DNA from: Pseudomonadota bacterium
GTDB taxonomy: Bacteria > Pseudomonadota > Alphaproteobacteria > Sphingomonadales > Sphingomonadaceae
DNA length: 64,000 bases
Assembly (NCBI GenBank): GCA_023423655.1
Contig: JAFAFE010000005.1
Location: 620,001-684,000 of the forward strand
Direction: 5' to 3'
Shown one piece after another: positions 35,590 through 44,128 of this stretch; within the stretch, counting starts at the first letter, position 1; each line of letters opens with the position of its first letter. The translations under genes and the position numbers were made by a program. The notes below the pieces were generated by a model, which did no database searches, was not told the origin of the DNA, and worked only from the letters and a program-made list of their open reading frames with translations.

Positions 35590-37482
35590 TCAGGCGATAT
35601 TAGGCAAAGCCGTCCAGGTTGCGGCCGTTGTCGCAGTACTGGCGACGGTACACATCCAGCCCATCGGTTGACCCGATGCTGCATTGGCGTTGAATATGAT
35701 GGAGCCGCGCTTGTAAGAGCCGCTCGTCGGCGCAGCGGTGCGGCTTTCGATCGACGCCCATTCATAATAGCCGCCGCCCAGTGTCGCATCGCGTTGCAAG
35801 TCGAGCCGTTGCACTGCAACCGCACCAGCATCATAACGCCCGTCGCGGCGGTCCGTGTGCGGATAACCACCCGCGCCGACAGACCAGCTATTCCATTTGA
35901 GCGTATAATTTTCGCCCGGCACAATCTCGCACCGCTGCGCCTTGGCCCCCGACATGGTGACGTAAAGCCCCTCGCCCGCAGGATAGCTGTTGGACGCCCC
36001 GACCGGGGTGAGATCAACCAGGGTCACATCCCGCAAATCGGCATTATCAGCAAGCATGGCAAAGCTTTTACTCGTCAGCTTGTCGCTGCCCGTCGCTACC
36101 TTGATTGTAGCGCCGCGCACGGTCATGCCGCGCACATCAATATGTCGGCGCACCAGTTTGACCGTCAGATTTTCTACAACCACACCCGCCCCTGCGCCGG
36201 TGCCCTGAAGAAAAGGTACGCCGCTCGATAGCGTCGCTTTGCTCGCGACGTCAATGCCGTGGCAGTTGCGGATCACACTATTGTCCGTCCCGCTATTGCC
36301 CAGCAATTTTGCAAACACCCCGCGAATTTCGCAATTTTCGAATAAGGTTTGCGGTTTCGACGTCCAGATTTGACCGTCGAGCAGGCTGTTGCGGACGCAG
36401 ATATTCCGGCTGTCCCCGGTATCGGCAACGAAGGCGGTATTGCCGTAAGCGCCTTGCACAAAACGGCATGCGTCGAACAGGACATTATGGTTTACCCCGC
36501 CAAATTCGGCTTCGACATCGACGCAAGCGGCAGGCGACGAGGCGATGCGACCGTCGGGTGCGCCCGGATTGGGGCAATTGCCCGCTTCTTCAAACACACA
36601 ATTTTCCGCAACAAAAGCATTGGAGGCGGTCAGCGACAAACCGTTGCGCCCCGAATAAATCGAGCGGACATTACGCAGCGATACCGGCTTGAGCGGCGCG
36701 TCTGCGGCAAGGCCGGGGTGGCCGATGGCAATGCCGTCCGTTCCGAAATCATGGAGATACATGCTTTCGACAACAACATTGTCGCATTTGAAGACATAGA
36801 CGCCATAATTGACGATTTGCCAGCCATTATCATAGGCTTTGCCGCCAACCGTCATTGTCGCACCATTGCCGTCACATTCCCCGCCAATGATACGCACCTC
36901 GCGCACGCCTTCGGCGCGGATCATCACGCCGACATGGGCGACCTTGCTGCTGTCGACATTGAGCGGCGTATCGGGAAGTTTTTCGCCGGTTACCGGGTCA
37001 AAGCTGCCGAACTTCATGCCCGGCTTCAACTTCATCGTCGCGCCGTTAAGGTCCACATGGAAATGGTCGACATTATAGGCATAGAGAATATCTTCGCCAC
37101 GCTGGTAATAAACACCGGCGCCTGCCGTCTGCTTGCCGACCATATATACGGCATTTTGTGCCAAACGCACCGATCCGCCGCCCAGCGCGGCAATCACCTT
37201 GGAACAGGCGATGAAAGCGTCGCTATCGTCGGTCAAGCCGTCGCCTTTCGCGCCGAACATTTCGGGCGAAAGCCAGCCATCAACCTCTTCGCGCACCCAC
37301 ATTTTGGTCATGTCCACCGTCGAGCGCACGCAAATGGCGGCCAGCGTGTCAGCCGTTACCCAAACTGTGTTGAAAGGGCGCAGCGTCCAGATACTGCCAT
37401 CGCGCACCATATGCGCATTGGCCAGCGGCGCAGCGGCAAGCTCCGCTACACTATCGGCGACCTGAAGATCGGTAAGGGGCAT
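35590..37482 (-). CDS. Tailspike-like protein with pectate-lyase-type beta-helix (spike 1)
   Basis: The start at 37482 gives 630 residues. The opening (PLTDLQVADSVAELAAAPLANAHMVRDGSIWTLRPF) is like phage tailspike head-binding parts. Then SPEMFGAKGDGLTDDSDAFIACSKV marks the start of a pectate_lyase_3 beta-helix, and repeated short strands (NVSSI/NCVFEEAG/DACRFVQGAY/NSLLDGQIW/NCEIRG) run to about residue 480. The C-terminal 150 residues are a separate beta domain. It probably binds or cuts a cell-surface glycan. It lies between portal and DUF6127 behind a copy of the shared promoter module. It is not part of the RcGTA core. Confidence 0.85.
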   Translation of the reverse strand: MPLTDLQVADSVAELAAAPLANAHMVRDGSIWTLRPFNTVWVTADTLAAICVRSTVDMTKMWVREEVDGWLSPEMFGAKGDGLTDDSDAFIACSKVIAALGGGSVRLAQNAVYMVGKQTAGAGVYYQRGEDILYAYNVDHFHVDLNGATMKLKPGMKFGSFDPVTGEKLPDTPLNVDSSKVAHVGVMIRAEGVREVRIIGGECDGNGATMTVGGKAYDNGWQIVNYGVYVFKCDNVVVESMYLHDFGTDGIAIGHPGLAADAPLKPVSLRNVRSIYSGRNGLSLTASNAFVAENCVFEEAGNCPNPGAPDGRIASSPAACVDVEAEFGGVNHNVLFDACRFVQGAYGNTAFVADTGDSRNICVRNSLLDGQIWTSKPQTLFENCEIRGVFAKLLGNSGTDNSVIRNCHGIDVASKATLSSGVPFLQGTGAGAGVVVENLTVKLVRRHIDVRGMTVRGATIKVATGSDKLTSKSFAMLADNADLRDVTLVDLTPVGASNSYPAGEGLYVTMSGAKAQRCEIVPGENYTLKWNSWSVGAGGYPHTDRRDGRYDAGAVAVQRLDLQRDATLGGGYYEWASIESRTAAPTSGSYKRGSIIFNANAASGQPMGWMCTVASTATTAATWTALPNIA

Positions 37483-37636
37483 AATCACTCCTTGAAAATA
37501 GATGGAAAGGGGCCAAGACGCGCAAATGCACGATATTGGCCTGGAACAATCCGACATGCGCCCGCGCTTTCCGGCGCAGGAAAGCAATGTCTTTCCCTGC
37601 CCGCCGAAGCGACTCGCATTATCCGATTGTTCTTGT

Positions 37637-37689
37637 TATGTACCTTATAAGCGTTGCGCTGTCAACTATTTTTAACCGTTTCGGTTATT
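37637..37689 (-). promoter_or_regulatory. Shared GTA promoter module, copy A (tailspike 1)
   Basis: On the minus strand: inverted repeat AATAACC-n5-GGTTA (plus-strand arms 37683-37689 and 37673-37677), then TTGACA (37665-37660), 17 bp, then TACATA (37642-37637). The module sits in the gap between the portal stop and the tailspike 1 start. The leader to the start codon is about 150 bases. Confidence 0.8.
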
Positions 37690-38873
37690 TATTCCACAAT
37701 CCCGACCATCGCGCGTTTTTCCTCCCGCGTGAGGAAATCGGCGGCGCCGACTTGCGTCCATAACCGTTCGCGTTCTTCGGCGAGGGCGGGGATGTGGTTC
37801 ATATTGACGCGCAGCGAAAGTGGCGCGGGCGTGTCGCCATTGGTACCCTCATCCGCGAACCAGTCCGACAGGCCATGCGCCAATCCGGTGAGTAGACGGT
37901 TTGCGATCGGCACGATGCGGTTGCGCCACAGCGCGCGGTTAGCCTCTTTATAATTGGCATAGGTCGCGTCGCCCGGCAGGCCGAGCAGCATCGGCGGCAC
38001 TCCAAACGCCATCGCAATTTCGCGCGCAGCGGCGTCTTTGAGCGCGACAAAATCCATGTCGGCGGGGGTCAGGCTCATCGTCTGCCATTTAAGATTGCCG
38101 TCCAGCACCAATGGCCGCCCGGCATTGGGCGCACCCGCATATTGCACCGCAAGCTCCGATTTCAGCCGCTCGAACTGGTCGGCAGTCAGATAGCTGCCAT
38201 TGGCACTATCATGGATGAGCGCACCCGAAGGCCGCGCCGCATTGTCGAGCAGTGCCTTGTTCCAGCGCGCCGCCGCATTATGGATCGCCATCGCGCCCGC
38301 TGCGGCCCCCAGACAGCCCAGCCCGTAATGATCGTCGGCCGGATGGACCGATTTCAGATGGATGATGGTCGCAAGCCCCGCTGCGTCATAGGGCATAAGC
38401 CGCGTCACAGATGAGCCTATACGGTACAAATAAGCACGCGGCCAGCCATCGGGACCGGCCTCTACCGTCACCCGTTCGGGGCGCAGCGCATAAAGTTCCG
38501 CGATCCCGCCCGCGCCATCTTCGACCAATTGCACATAGGCATTGCCGTGCAGCAGCAAATGTGCCGCGAGCGTTTCGAGCAGCGCCTGCCCCGCGGACGG
38601 CGCGGCAATCAACGCCGCCACCCGCGCATCGCTGGCGGCAATCTCGACCTCGCCAACCGCGTCGGTGACGAGCCGGAGCGCGGCTTGCGCCACCGCATTT
38701 TTGCAAAAAAGCCCGCGCACCTGCGCTTCATAGCTTTGCGGCACATCATCGCCCGCCCCCGAACCTAATAACGCAAAAGGCACCCCCGCCCCGCTCCGCG
38801 ATTGCACAGGCCGCACCATATCGAGCGCAGCTTTGGTGCCGGTAAATTGCCGGAGGAAGTCGAGGTTAAACAT
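37689..38873 (-). CDS. GTA g3-like portal protein (HK97 family)
   Basis: The 394-residue portal protein has the typical core FALLGSGAGDDVPQSYEAQVRGLFCKNAVAQAALRL, then HLLLHGNAYVQLV, SVHPADDHYGLGCLGAAAGAM and the closing GVPPMLLGLPGDATYANYKEANRALWRNRIVPI. It forms the ring through which DNA is packed. Its upstream neighbour on the same strand is not TerL but an unrelated gene, with a small secreted protein inserted in opposite orientation. Confidence 0.95.
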   Translation of the reverse strand: MFNLDFLRQFTGTKAALDMVRPVQSRSGAGVPFALLGSGAGDDVPQSYEAQVRGLFCKNAVAQAALRLVTDAVGEVEIAASDARVAALIAAPSAGQALLETLAAHLLLHGNAYVQLVEDGAGGIAELYALRPERVTVEAGPDGWPRAYLYRIGSSVTRLMPYDAAGLATIIHLKSVHPADDHYGLGCLGAAAGAMAIHNAAARWNKALLDNAARPSGALIHDSANGSYLTADQFERLKSELAVQYAGAPNAGRPLVLDGNLKWQTMSLTPADMDFVALKDAAAREIAMAFGVPPMLLGLPGDATYANYKEANRALWRNRIVPIANRLLTGLAHGLSDWFADEGTNGDTPAPLSLRVNMNHIPALAEERERLWTQVGAADFLTREEKRAMVGIVE

Positions 38874-39028
38874 GGAGAATTCCTTTGTGAAAATGGTGCG
38901 CCGCCCAGATTAGTCCGGCCTCTACGCCATATCGGACCATCTGTTACTTGCTGCACGATTATGTCTGGTTAGGCTGGACGGAGGGGAGCCGAGTCTATGA
39001 TCCGGCCAGCCGTCAGGAGGAGGACGTC

Positions 39029-39289
39029 ATGAAGAAAAATATATTTGCATCCATCGCTTTAGGTGCTGCTTGCACATTTGCGATGCTCGGCGCCGCGCCG
39101 AAGACAGCCACGGCGCAAAGCGGCCATGCGGCCTATTATTATACTTATTACACCGACCACACGATGACCACCGCAGTCGGCTGGTCGCGGGAATTGTGCG
39201 ACGGCAGCTATATAGGCGGCGGCATGATTACCGAATATTCGGAAGGCGTATTTTACGAATGGTGCCCCAATGATTTGCCCGGTGGATAA
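39029..39289 (+). CDS. Small secreted protein (DUF6289-like)
   Basis: The start at 39029 has a strong ribosome site (AGGAGGAGG). The 86-residue product has a signal peptide (KKNIFASIALGAACTFAMLGAAPKTATAQS), then a short Tyr-rich domain with two Cys (YYYTYYTDHTMTTAVGWSRELCDGSY ... YEWCPNDL). The layout resembles small exported proteins of the DUF6289 type; this is from memory. It lies between portal and its likely promoter, on the other strand. Confidence 0.7.
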   Translation: MKKNIFASIALGAACTFAMLGAAPKTATAQSGHAAYYYTYYTDHTMTTAVGWSRELCDGSYIGGGMITEYSEGVFYEWCPNDLPGG

Positions 39290-39695
39290 AAGCAAGGCAG
39301 TAGAAAACTGAGGTCAAGGCCGGATGGCGCGTAAAAACGGGTGGGCGGGCTCTGCGCGTCCACCCGTTTGATGTTCAGACGCTCAATGGACGGCAAAGTC
39401 GAATCGCAATTTCCGACTGTTATTGATATGTGCCATATCAGCGTTGCACTGTCAAGTTGTTTTTACCATTTTGGTTATTAGTGAATGTGCGTTTGGTTTA
39501 ACGCAGAGGCGCAGAGGTTTGCCCAGTGGCGCAAGGGGCTGTTTAAGAATATTCGCGCGAAGGCGTGGGGCGCGGAGTTTTTTGGAAGGTTCCGCGTTTT
39601 TTCAGATTGGGCTCACGCGAAGACGCGAAGACGCGAAGCGCCCTCTCTGCGCCCTCCCTTCCCTCTGCGCCTCTGCGTGTACCCGGATCCTGCCC
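39290..39695. other. Non-coding gap with promoter copy B and GCGAAG-type repeats
   Basis: Besides promoter copy B, the gap holds ACGCAGAGGCGCAGAGG (39499), CGCGAAGACGCGAAGACGCGAAG (about 39615) and CTCTGCGCCTCTGCGTG (about 39663), members of the heptamer-type repeat family seen at 43060, 61062, 63825 and 63890. The frame across it (39423-39926) has no protein-like composition. Confidence 0.65.
39427..39479 (-). promoter_or_regulatory. Shared GTA promoter module, copy B (portal)
   Basis: On the minus strand: AATAACC (39479-39473) and the matching GGTA arm (39467-39464), then TTGACA (39455-39450), 17 bp, CACATA (39432-39427). It points towards the portal gene about 550 bases away, past the oppositely oriented small gene. 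Confidence 0.75.
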
Positions 39696-41090
39696 TTAGC
39701 CCCATTGGTTCCGCGACAGTCGCATAGCCTCGGCGTAGCGGCGAGCCGGGGGGAGGGTCGAGAGGGTGAGGCCTTGCGCCGGGGTCAGGGCATGGTCGCT
39801 GATCCAGTCGGCAAGCGCGGTGGGGTCGTTCTGGAAGCCGATCCAGCGGCGATGATAACCGGCCTTGGCGCCCAAGCGAGCGGCAAGCGGGCGCGGATGC
39901 CCGCCCGTCCCTTCTTCCGCCAATAGGTCCAGCAACAGCGCGCGCAACGCCTGAGCCACAGCATCGGGATTAGCATCGCCCGCCATAGCGTCAGGCCCTA
40001 TATCGCCAGACCCACTATCATCAGGCCCAATATCATCGGCCCCCGCATCATCATCCGCCACCGCCCACGCGCGGCACCGCACCGCCCATAAGGCATCCTC
40101 CGGCTTGGCCTCATGGCGTTTGCGCAGCCAGCCTTCGCGCTTCAACGCGCGATAGCAGCCTGCTTGATACACACCATCCAGCGCCAATAGTTCGACCGGG
40201 GCGAGCGCGTGGAACATCGGCGACGTGCTATCCTCCGGCTCGTCCCCCACATCCTCCGCGTCCGCCATCACACAGAGCATCCCGACAGCCCTCGGCTCCA
40301 ACCGGGGCGCGGCGATAAAATAATGGTTGCGCAAATTATGGTTCCGCAATGCCCCTTCACCCGCGCCATCCGTCAACACCGCAGCGAGCGGCACCTCTGC
40401 TCCCACGGCAAAATACCGGCCAGCGCGCGGCGTATCGGCACAGACAAAGGCGGGATAATAAGCCGCACTATCGACCGGCACCGCGCCTGCTTGCTGCCCT
40501 GCTTCCTGCCCCGTCACCCCACCAGCCACCGCACCGAACAGCGCATCGCTCGCCACCGCATCACTCAGTGCGACAATATCGGGCGGGCGCAACGCCAGCC
40601 CCACCCGCACCCCGCGCGCCTCTTCAAATTGCACGACATAGTTGGGGAGCTTGTCGGGCGCGTTCGCCGCGCCTTCCTCGGCCTGCCATTCAATCCCCGT
40701 CACCGTCACCGCATAATCGCCATCGGGCAGCTTCACCCAATATTCTTCATTGTCGGACGGGCTGGCGGTGCGCGCTTCGGAGGGGAGCGCATCGCCATTG
40801 TCGAAATAGACGCGGCCATGACGCACGCGATAGGGGAAAGTCCAATGCGGCCCCGCAAAGGCTTGCTCGCGCGCGCTCAACGCGCCGGTGGTAAGCCGCA
40901 CCGCAAAGCTCCCCGCTATGCCGGTTGCCCAGGCGACCAATGTGCCCGCCGCCGTCTCCGGCCCCCAGGCAAAAGCGTCGCGATACCAATGGCGCGGCCA
41001 TCCTGCGGCATGGGCTAGGTCATCGGGGTGGAACAACAGCAAATGCGCGCTGTCGGCGGGCATCATCAACCGCCGCGAAAAACCGATCAT
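39696..41090 (-). CDS. Unknown 464-residue protein upstream of portal
   Basis: No family is recognised. The protein has no signal peptide or membrane helix. Its first 120 residues are rich in aromatic residues (WPRHWYRDAFAW; HWTFPYRVRHGRVYFDNGD). A middle beta-rich part contains YWVKLPDGDYAVTVTGIEW. A highly acidic repeat stretch (about 345-375, with DDIGPDDSGSGDIGPD) precedes a short helical C-terminus. It is on the GTA strand next to promoter copy B but ends before it. Whether it belongs to the GTA set or the host block is open. Confidence 0.65.
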   Translation of the reverse strand: MIGFSRRLMMPADSAHLLLFHPDDLAHAAGWPRHWYRDAFAWGPETAAGTLVAWATGIAGSFAVRLTTGALSAREQAFAGPHWTFPYRVRHGRVYFDNGDALPSEARTASPSDNEEYWVKLPDGDYAVTVTGIEWQAEEGAANAPDKLPNYVVQFEEARGVRVGLALRPPDIVALSDAVASDALFGAVAGGVTGQEAGQQAGAVPVDSAAYYPAFVCADTPRAGRYFAVGAEVPLAAVLTDGAGEGALRNHNLRNHYFIAAPRLEPRAVGMLCVMADAEDVGDEPEDSTSPMFHALAPVELLALDGVYQAGCYRALKREGWLRKRHEAKPEDALWAVRCRAWAVADDDAGADDIGPDDSGSGDIGPDAMAGDANPDAVAQALRALLLDLLAEEGTGGHPRPLAARLGAKAGYHRRWIGFQNDPTALADWISDHALTPAQGLTLSTLPPARRYAEAMRLSRNQWG

Positions 41091-41339
41091 AGCAAGGCCA
41101 AGCTCCCCGGAACTTTTCTATTATATCAAAGGGACCGCCCTGCTCCGGCCCGTTTCGGCCTTGCGAAAGCGGGCGGGCAAAAGCAATTGCGCGCGCGGCC
41201 AATGCCCTGTTGCGCGCGACGGGTTGAACCCCCGCGGGCGGAGAGGACGCCGGGCAAGGCTCCGGCCTTATCCTGCCATCCCCCCTCACCCCCTTTCAAC
41301 CCCATTGCCAGCGCGGCGCGCACAGCGTAGATTGCGGCC

Positions 41340-41711
41340 ATGACGTCGCGCCCCCTCTTTGCCTTAATATCCTGCCTTATGATGGGGTTAACGGCGAGCG
41401 GATGCGACCGGGGCGAAGCGAGCGCCGCTGAAGCCCGCGCCAAGGCCGAAGCACGCAAGCCGATCGCCGTCACCGTCCATTTTGAAGCGCCCGCCAGTTG
41501 CGGGGTCGAAATGGGCGATGCACGCTATCCGCTCCCCGAAGCCCAGGATGCGCTTGACGAGGCGCTCAAAAAATTGAGCAAGACCCGTCCGGTCGCCATC
41601 CATGCCGACACCAAAATCCCCTATCGCTGCATGGGGCCGGTCATTTATTATTTCGAACGGGCCGGCTTTGACCGCATCGAAGGCGGACCGAAAGCGCCGG
41701 TCAAAAGCTGA
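41340..41711 (+). CDS. Lipoprotein with ExbD/TolR-like periplasmic domain
   Basis: In this 123-residue protein, the signal sequence ends in a lipobox (LTASGC) with Cys22 as the lipidation site. Residues 45-115 resemble the small alpha/beta domain of ExbD/TolR (LDEALKKLSKTRPVAIHADTKIPYRCMGPVIYYFERAGFDRI), the segment that binds cell-wall or receptor partners. It lacks the membrane helix with the essential Asp, so it is not a motor subunit. Confidence 0.75.
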   Translation: MTSRPLFALISCLMMGLTASGCDRGEASAAEARAKAEARKPIAVTVHFEAPASCGVEMGDARYPLPEAQDALDEALKKLSKTRPVAIHADTKIPYRCMGPVIYYFERAGFDRIEGGPKAPVKS

Positions 41712-41931
41712 CAGGGTGTAAGGCCAAGCGTCTTACTTGCGCCCGCGCACCGTCCCCGCGCCCGTCCGCCCTCAGCGCGCGATAAAGAGCGCAACCCTTT
41801 GGCGGGGCTTTCGTATTTTCTTACAGGAGCGTCCGGGAACGCGTTGGTTAAAACCGCAGGCGAGGCCTTACGTCCGCCAAACAGCGACCCCTTAATGGCG
41901 CTCGAACACTCATCCACAAAGGAGCCATCCG

Positions 41932-42633
41932 ATGCCGAATTTCAACGATCTTAACAGCCGCCAGCAAACCGGATTGGGCATTGCGGGCCTTGCTTTGGGC
42001 GCAGGGGTGGGCGTTGCCGCCTATCTGTTTGCCAAATATAATCCGCGCGGCGGGCCGGTCGGTAATCGCGACGTTCCCGAACCCTCAAAGCGCGTGGACC
42101 TCAACCGTTATCTTGGCCGCTGGTATGAACAATATCGCTATGAAGCCCCGTTCCAGAAAGGCATGGAAGCGGTCAGCGCCGATTATGCGTTGAAGGACGA
42201 CGGCACCATCCGCGTCGATAATCAAGCGCGCCGGGGCAGCGTTGACGGCCCGTTTGCCGAATCGGTCGGCAAGGCCAAAGTGGTGGACAGCGAAACCAAT
42301 GCCAAGCTCAAAGTCTCCTTTTTCGGCCCGTTCTGGGGCGATTACTGGGTCCTCGACCATTGCGACGATTATCGCTGGTCGATCGTCGGCGAACCGTCAG
42401 GCCGCTTCCTGTGGATCCTCACCCGCGACCGCAACCCGGCCCCCGCCATGCTCGCGATGCTGGAGGGTAAGGTCAAGGATATGGGCTATGACTGGAGCCT
42501 CATCCGCCGTACCAAACAGCCCGGCGGGGCTTTGGATGTCGCGCGCGATGATGGCGCGCAGAGGGAGGCGCGGGATGGGGGCAAAACGCGCGATACCGCC
42601 CCCGCCTACCCCGGCCTTGCCAGCGTAAGTTGA
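41932..42633 (+). CDS. Lipocalin family protein (Blc-like)
   Basis: The 233-residue protein has an N-terminal membrane anchor helix (LGIAGLALGAGVGVAAYLFA), then the lipocalin domain with the GxW motif at about residue 62 (YLGRWYEQYRYEAPFQKGM), the LKVSFFGPFWGDYWVLD strand pair and GRFLWILTRDRNP, the motif closest to bacterial Blc proteins. The C-terminal 30 residues are charged and probably disordered. Blc proteins bind lysophospholipids in the envelope. Confidence 0.92.
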   Translation: MPNFNDLNSRQQTGLGIAGLALGAGVGVAAYLFAKYNPRGGPVGNRDVPEPSKRVDLNRYLGRWYEQYRYEAPFQKGMEAVSADYALKDDGTIRVDNQARRGSVDGPFAESVGKAKVVDSETNAKLKVSFFGPFWGDYWVLDHCDDYRWSIVGEPSGRFLWILTRDRNPAPAMLAMLEGKVKDMGYDWSLIRRTKQPGGALDVARDDGAQREARDGGKTRDTAPAYPGLASVS

Positions 42634-43317
42634 TCGCGCGGAACAAGGGTGCTGCATCGTTCAGGATGCGGTGCGCGCGGTGCTGGGTGCAGGATACAGC
42701 GCGTGGGATAGAGGGCGTGCGGGCATGAAAAGCCTTCCTCCCTCCTCCCCGTTAGTCCTGATCCAAATTATGTGAACTTTAACCGCTAGCCCTGAGCCAG
42801 ATTGCGCGAATTATAACCGCTAGTCCTGAGCCTGTCGAAGGACGGGTATAAGGACTGCGCAAAATTATCGGCGTCCTTCGACAGGCTCAGGACTAGCGGA
42901 TTTTTTGAGGGATGTGCGTCCGATAAAGGGGATAAAATTGTCCGGCGTGGGTTAGGGATTAGGACCTAAGATTCAGCCATTCCCCCTCACCTCCGTTCGT
43001 CCTGAGTAGCCTGCGCCAGCAGGTGTATCGAAGGACCGGACCGCTTGCATCCATAGATTCACGCGAAGACGCGAAGGCGCGAAGGAGTGAGAGACGCACA
43101 AAAAGGCCACCGGCCTTTTCTTATTACCTTTTATCTCTGCGCCTTCTGCTTCTCTGCGTGAACCCTGCTACGCCTTCCGCTCCCAAGCAAAACTCTTCGC
43201 GCCTTCGCGTGAAATATTTACAAACAAGACTCTACCCTACCTACCCCACCGCGTCCACAATTCACCCTCCCCCCACCCCCTTCCCTTCCAAGCCCGCCCG
43301 GCCTAAAGCCTGCCCGC
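42634..43317. other. Intergenic region with inverted repeats (no gene)
   Basis: It holds a hairpin of about 80 bases (42819-42898) with arms CCGCTAGTCCTGAGCCTGTC and CGACAGGCTCAGGACTAGCGG around GAAGGACG, a widespread repeat type. It also holds GCGAAG repeats at 43058-43088 and 43196-43215. No convincing frame is present. Confidence 0.7.
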
Positions 43318-44112
43318 ATGGAATTCGGTTTCGACATCATCATGCTGCTTATGGGGGTCGCCTTTGTCGCGGGGGCGATTGATGCGATTGCGGGGGGTGG
43401 CGGGATGCTGACCATTCCGGCGATGCTGGCGGCGGGGATACCGCCGGTGAATGCGCTCGCGACCAACAAGCTGCAATCGACCTTCGGCACCGGCGGCGCG
43501 GTATTTGCCTTTGCGCGCAAGGGGCTTATCGATGTGCGCAGTTTTGCGCGGCCAATCATCGCCTCCTTGCTGGGGTCCGCGCTCGGTGCCTGGCTGCTCA
43601 CGCAAATAGCGCCCGATTTCCTGTCGGCGCTAATCCCGTTGTTGCTCATCACTATGGCAGGCTATTTCCTGCTCGCGCCCAAAATGACCGAAGAGGACCG
43701 CAAGGGCGCAGGCGGCCCCGTGACCTTGCTCCTCATCGCCGCAACCTTGGGCTGTTATGACGGGTTTTTCGGGCCCGGCACCGGATCCTTCCTCACGACC
43801 GCCTTGGTCGCAATCATGGGGATGGGCCTCACCCGCGCGGTCGCCCACACCAAATTGCTCAATTTGGCGAGCAATATTGCAGCACTCGCGGTGTTTATCG
43901 CCAGCGGCAAAATCATCTGGATTATCGGCTTCACCATGGCGATCGGCAGCCTCGCAGGCGGCCAATTGGGCGCGCATCTCGCGCTCCGTTTCGGCGCGAG
44001 CGCAGTGCGTCCGCTACTCGTCACCATCTGCCTCGCGCTCACCGTCAAACTGCTCGCCGATCCGGAAAATCCGCTAGGGCTGATGGTGCGCGGATGGTTG
44101 GGGGGAGCCTGA
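43318..44112 (+). CDS. TSUP family (TauE/SafE) anion exporter
   Basis: The 264-residue protein has eight hydrophobic helices in two halves, each opening with the glycine-rich TSUP motif (FVAGAIDAIAGGGGMLTIPAML; ATLGCYDGFFGPGTGSFLTTALV). It should export or import sulfite, sulfonate or a similar anion. It converges with the KAP gene, with a 16-base gap. Confidence 0.93.
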   Translation: MEFGFDIIMLLMGVAFVAGAIDAIAGGGGMLTIPAMLAAGIPPVNALATNKLQSTFGTGGAVFAFARKGLIDVRSFARPIIASLLGSALGAWLLTQIAPDFLSALIPLLLITMAGYFLLAPKMTEEDRKGAGGPVTLLLIAATLGCYDGFFGPGTGSFLTTALVAIMGMGLTRAVAHTKLLNLASNIAALAVFIASGKIIWIIGFTMAIGSLAGGQLGAHLALRFGASAVRPLLVTICLALTVKLLADPENPLGLMVRGWLGGA

Positions 44113-44128
44113 GGGTTTCATCGTAAAA

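Noticed and set aside
39423..39926. Plus-strand frame across the gap and promoter copy B
   Set aside because: It runs through heptamer repeats and the antisense end of the 464-residue gene, with no coherent protein pattern.
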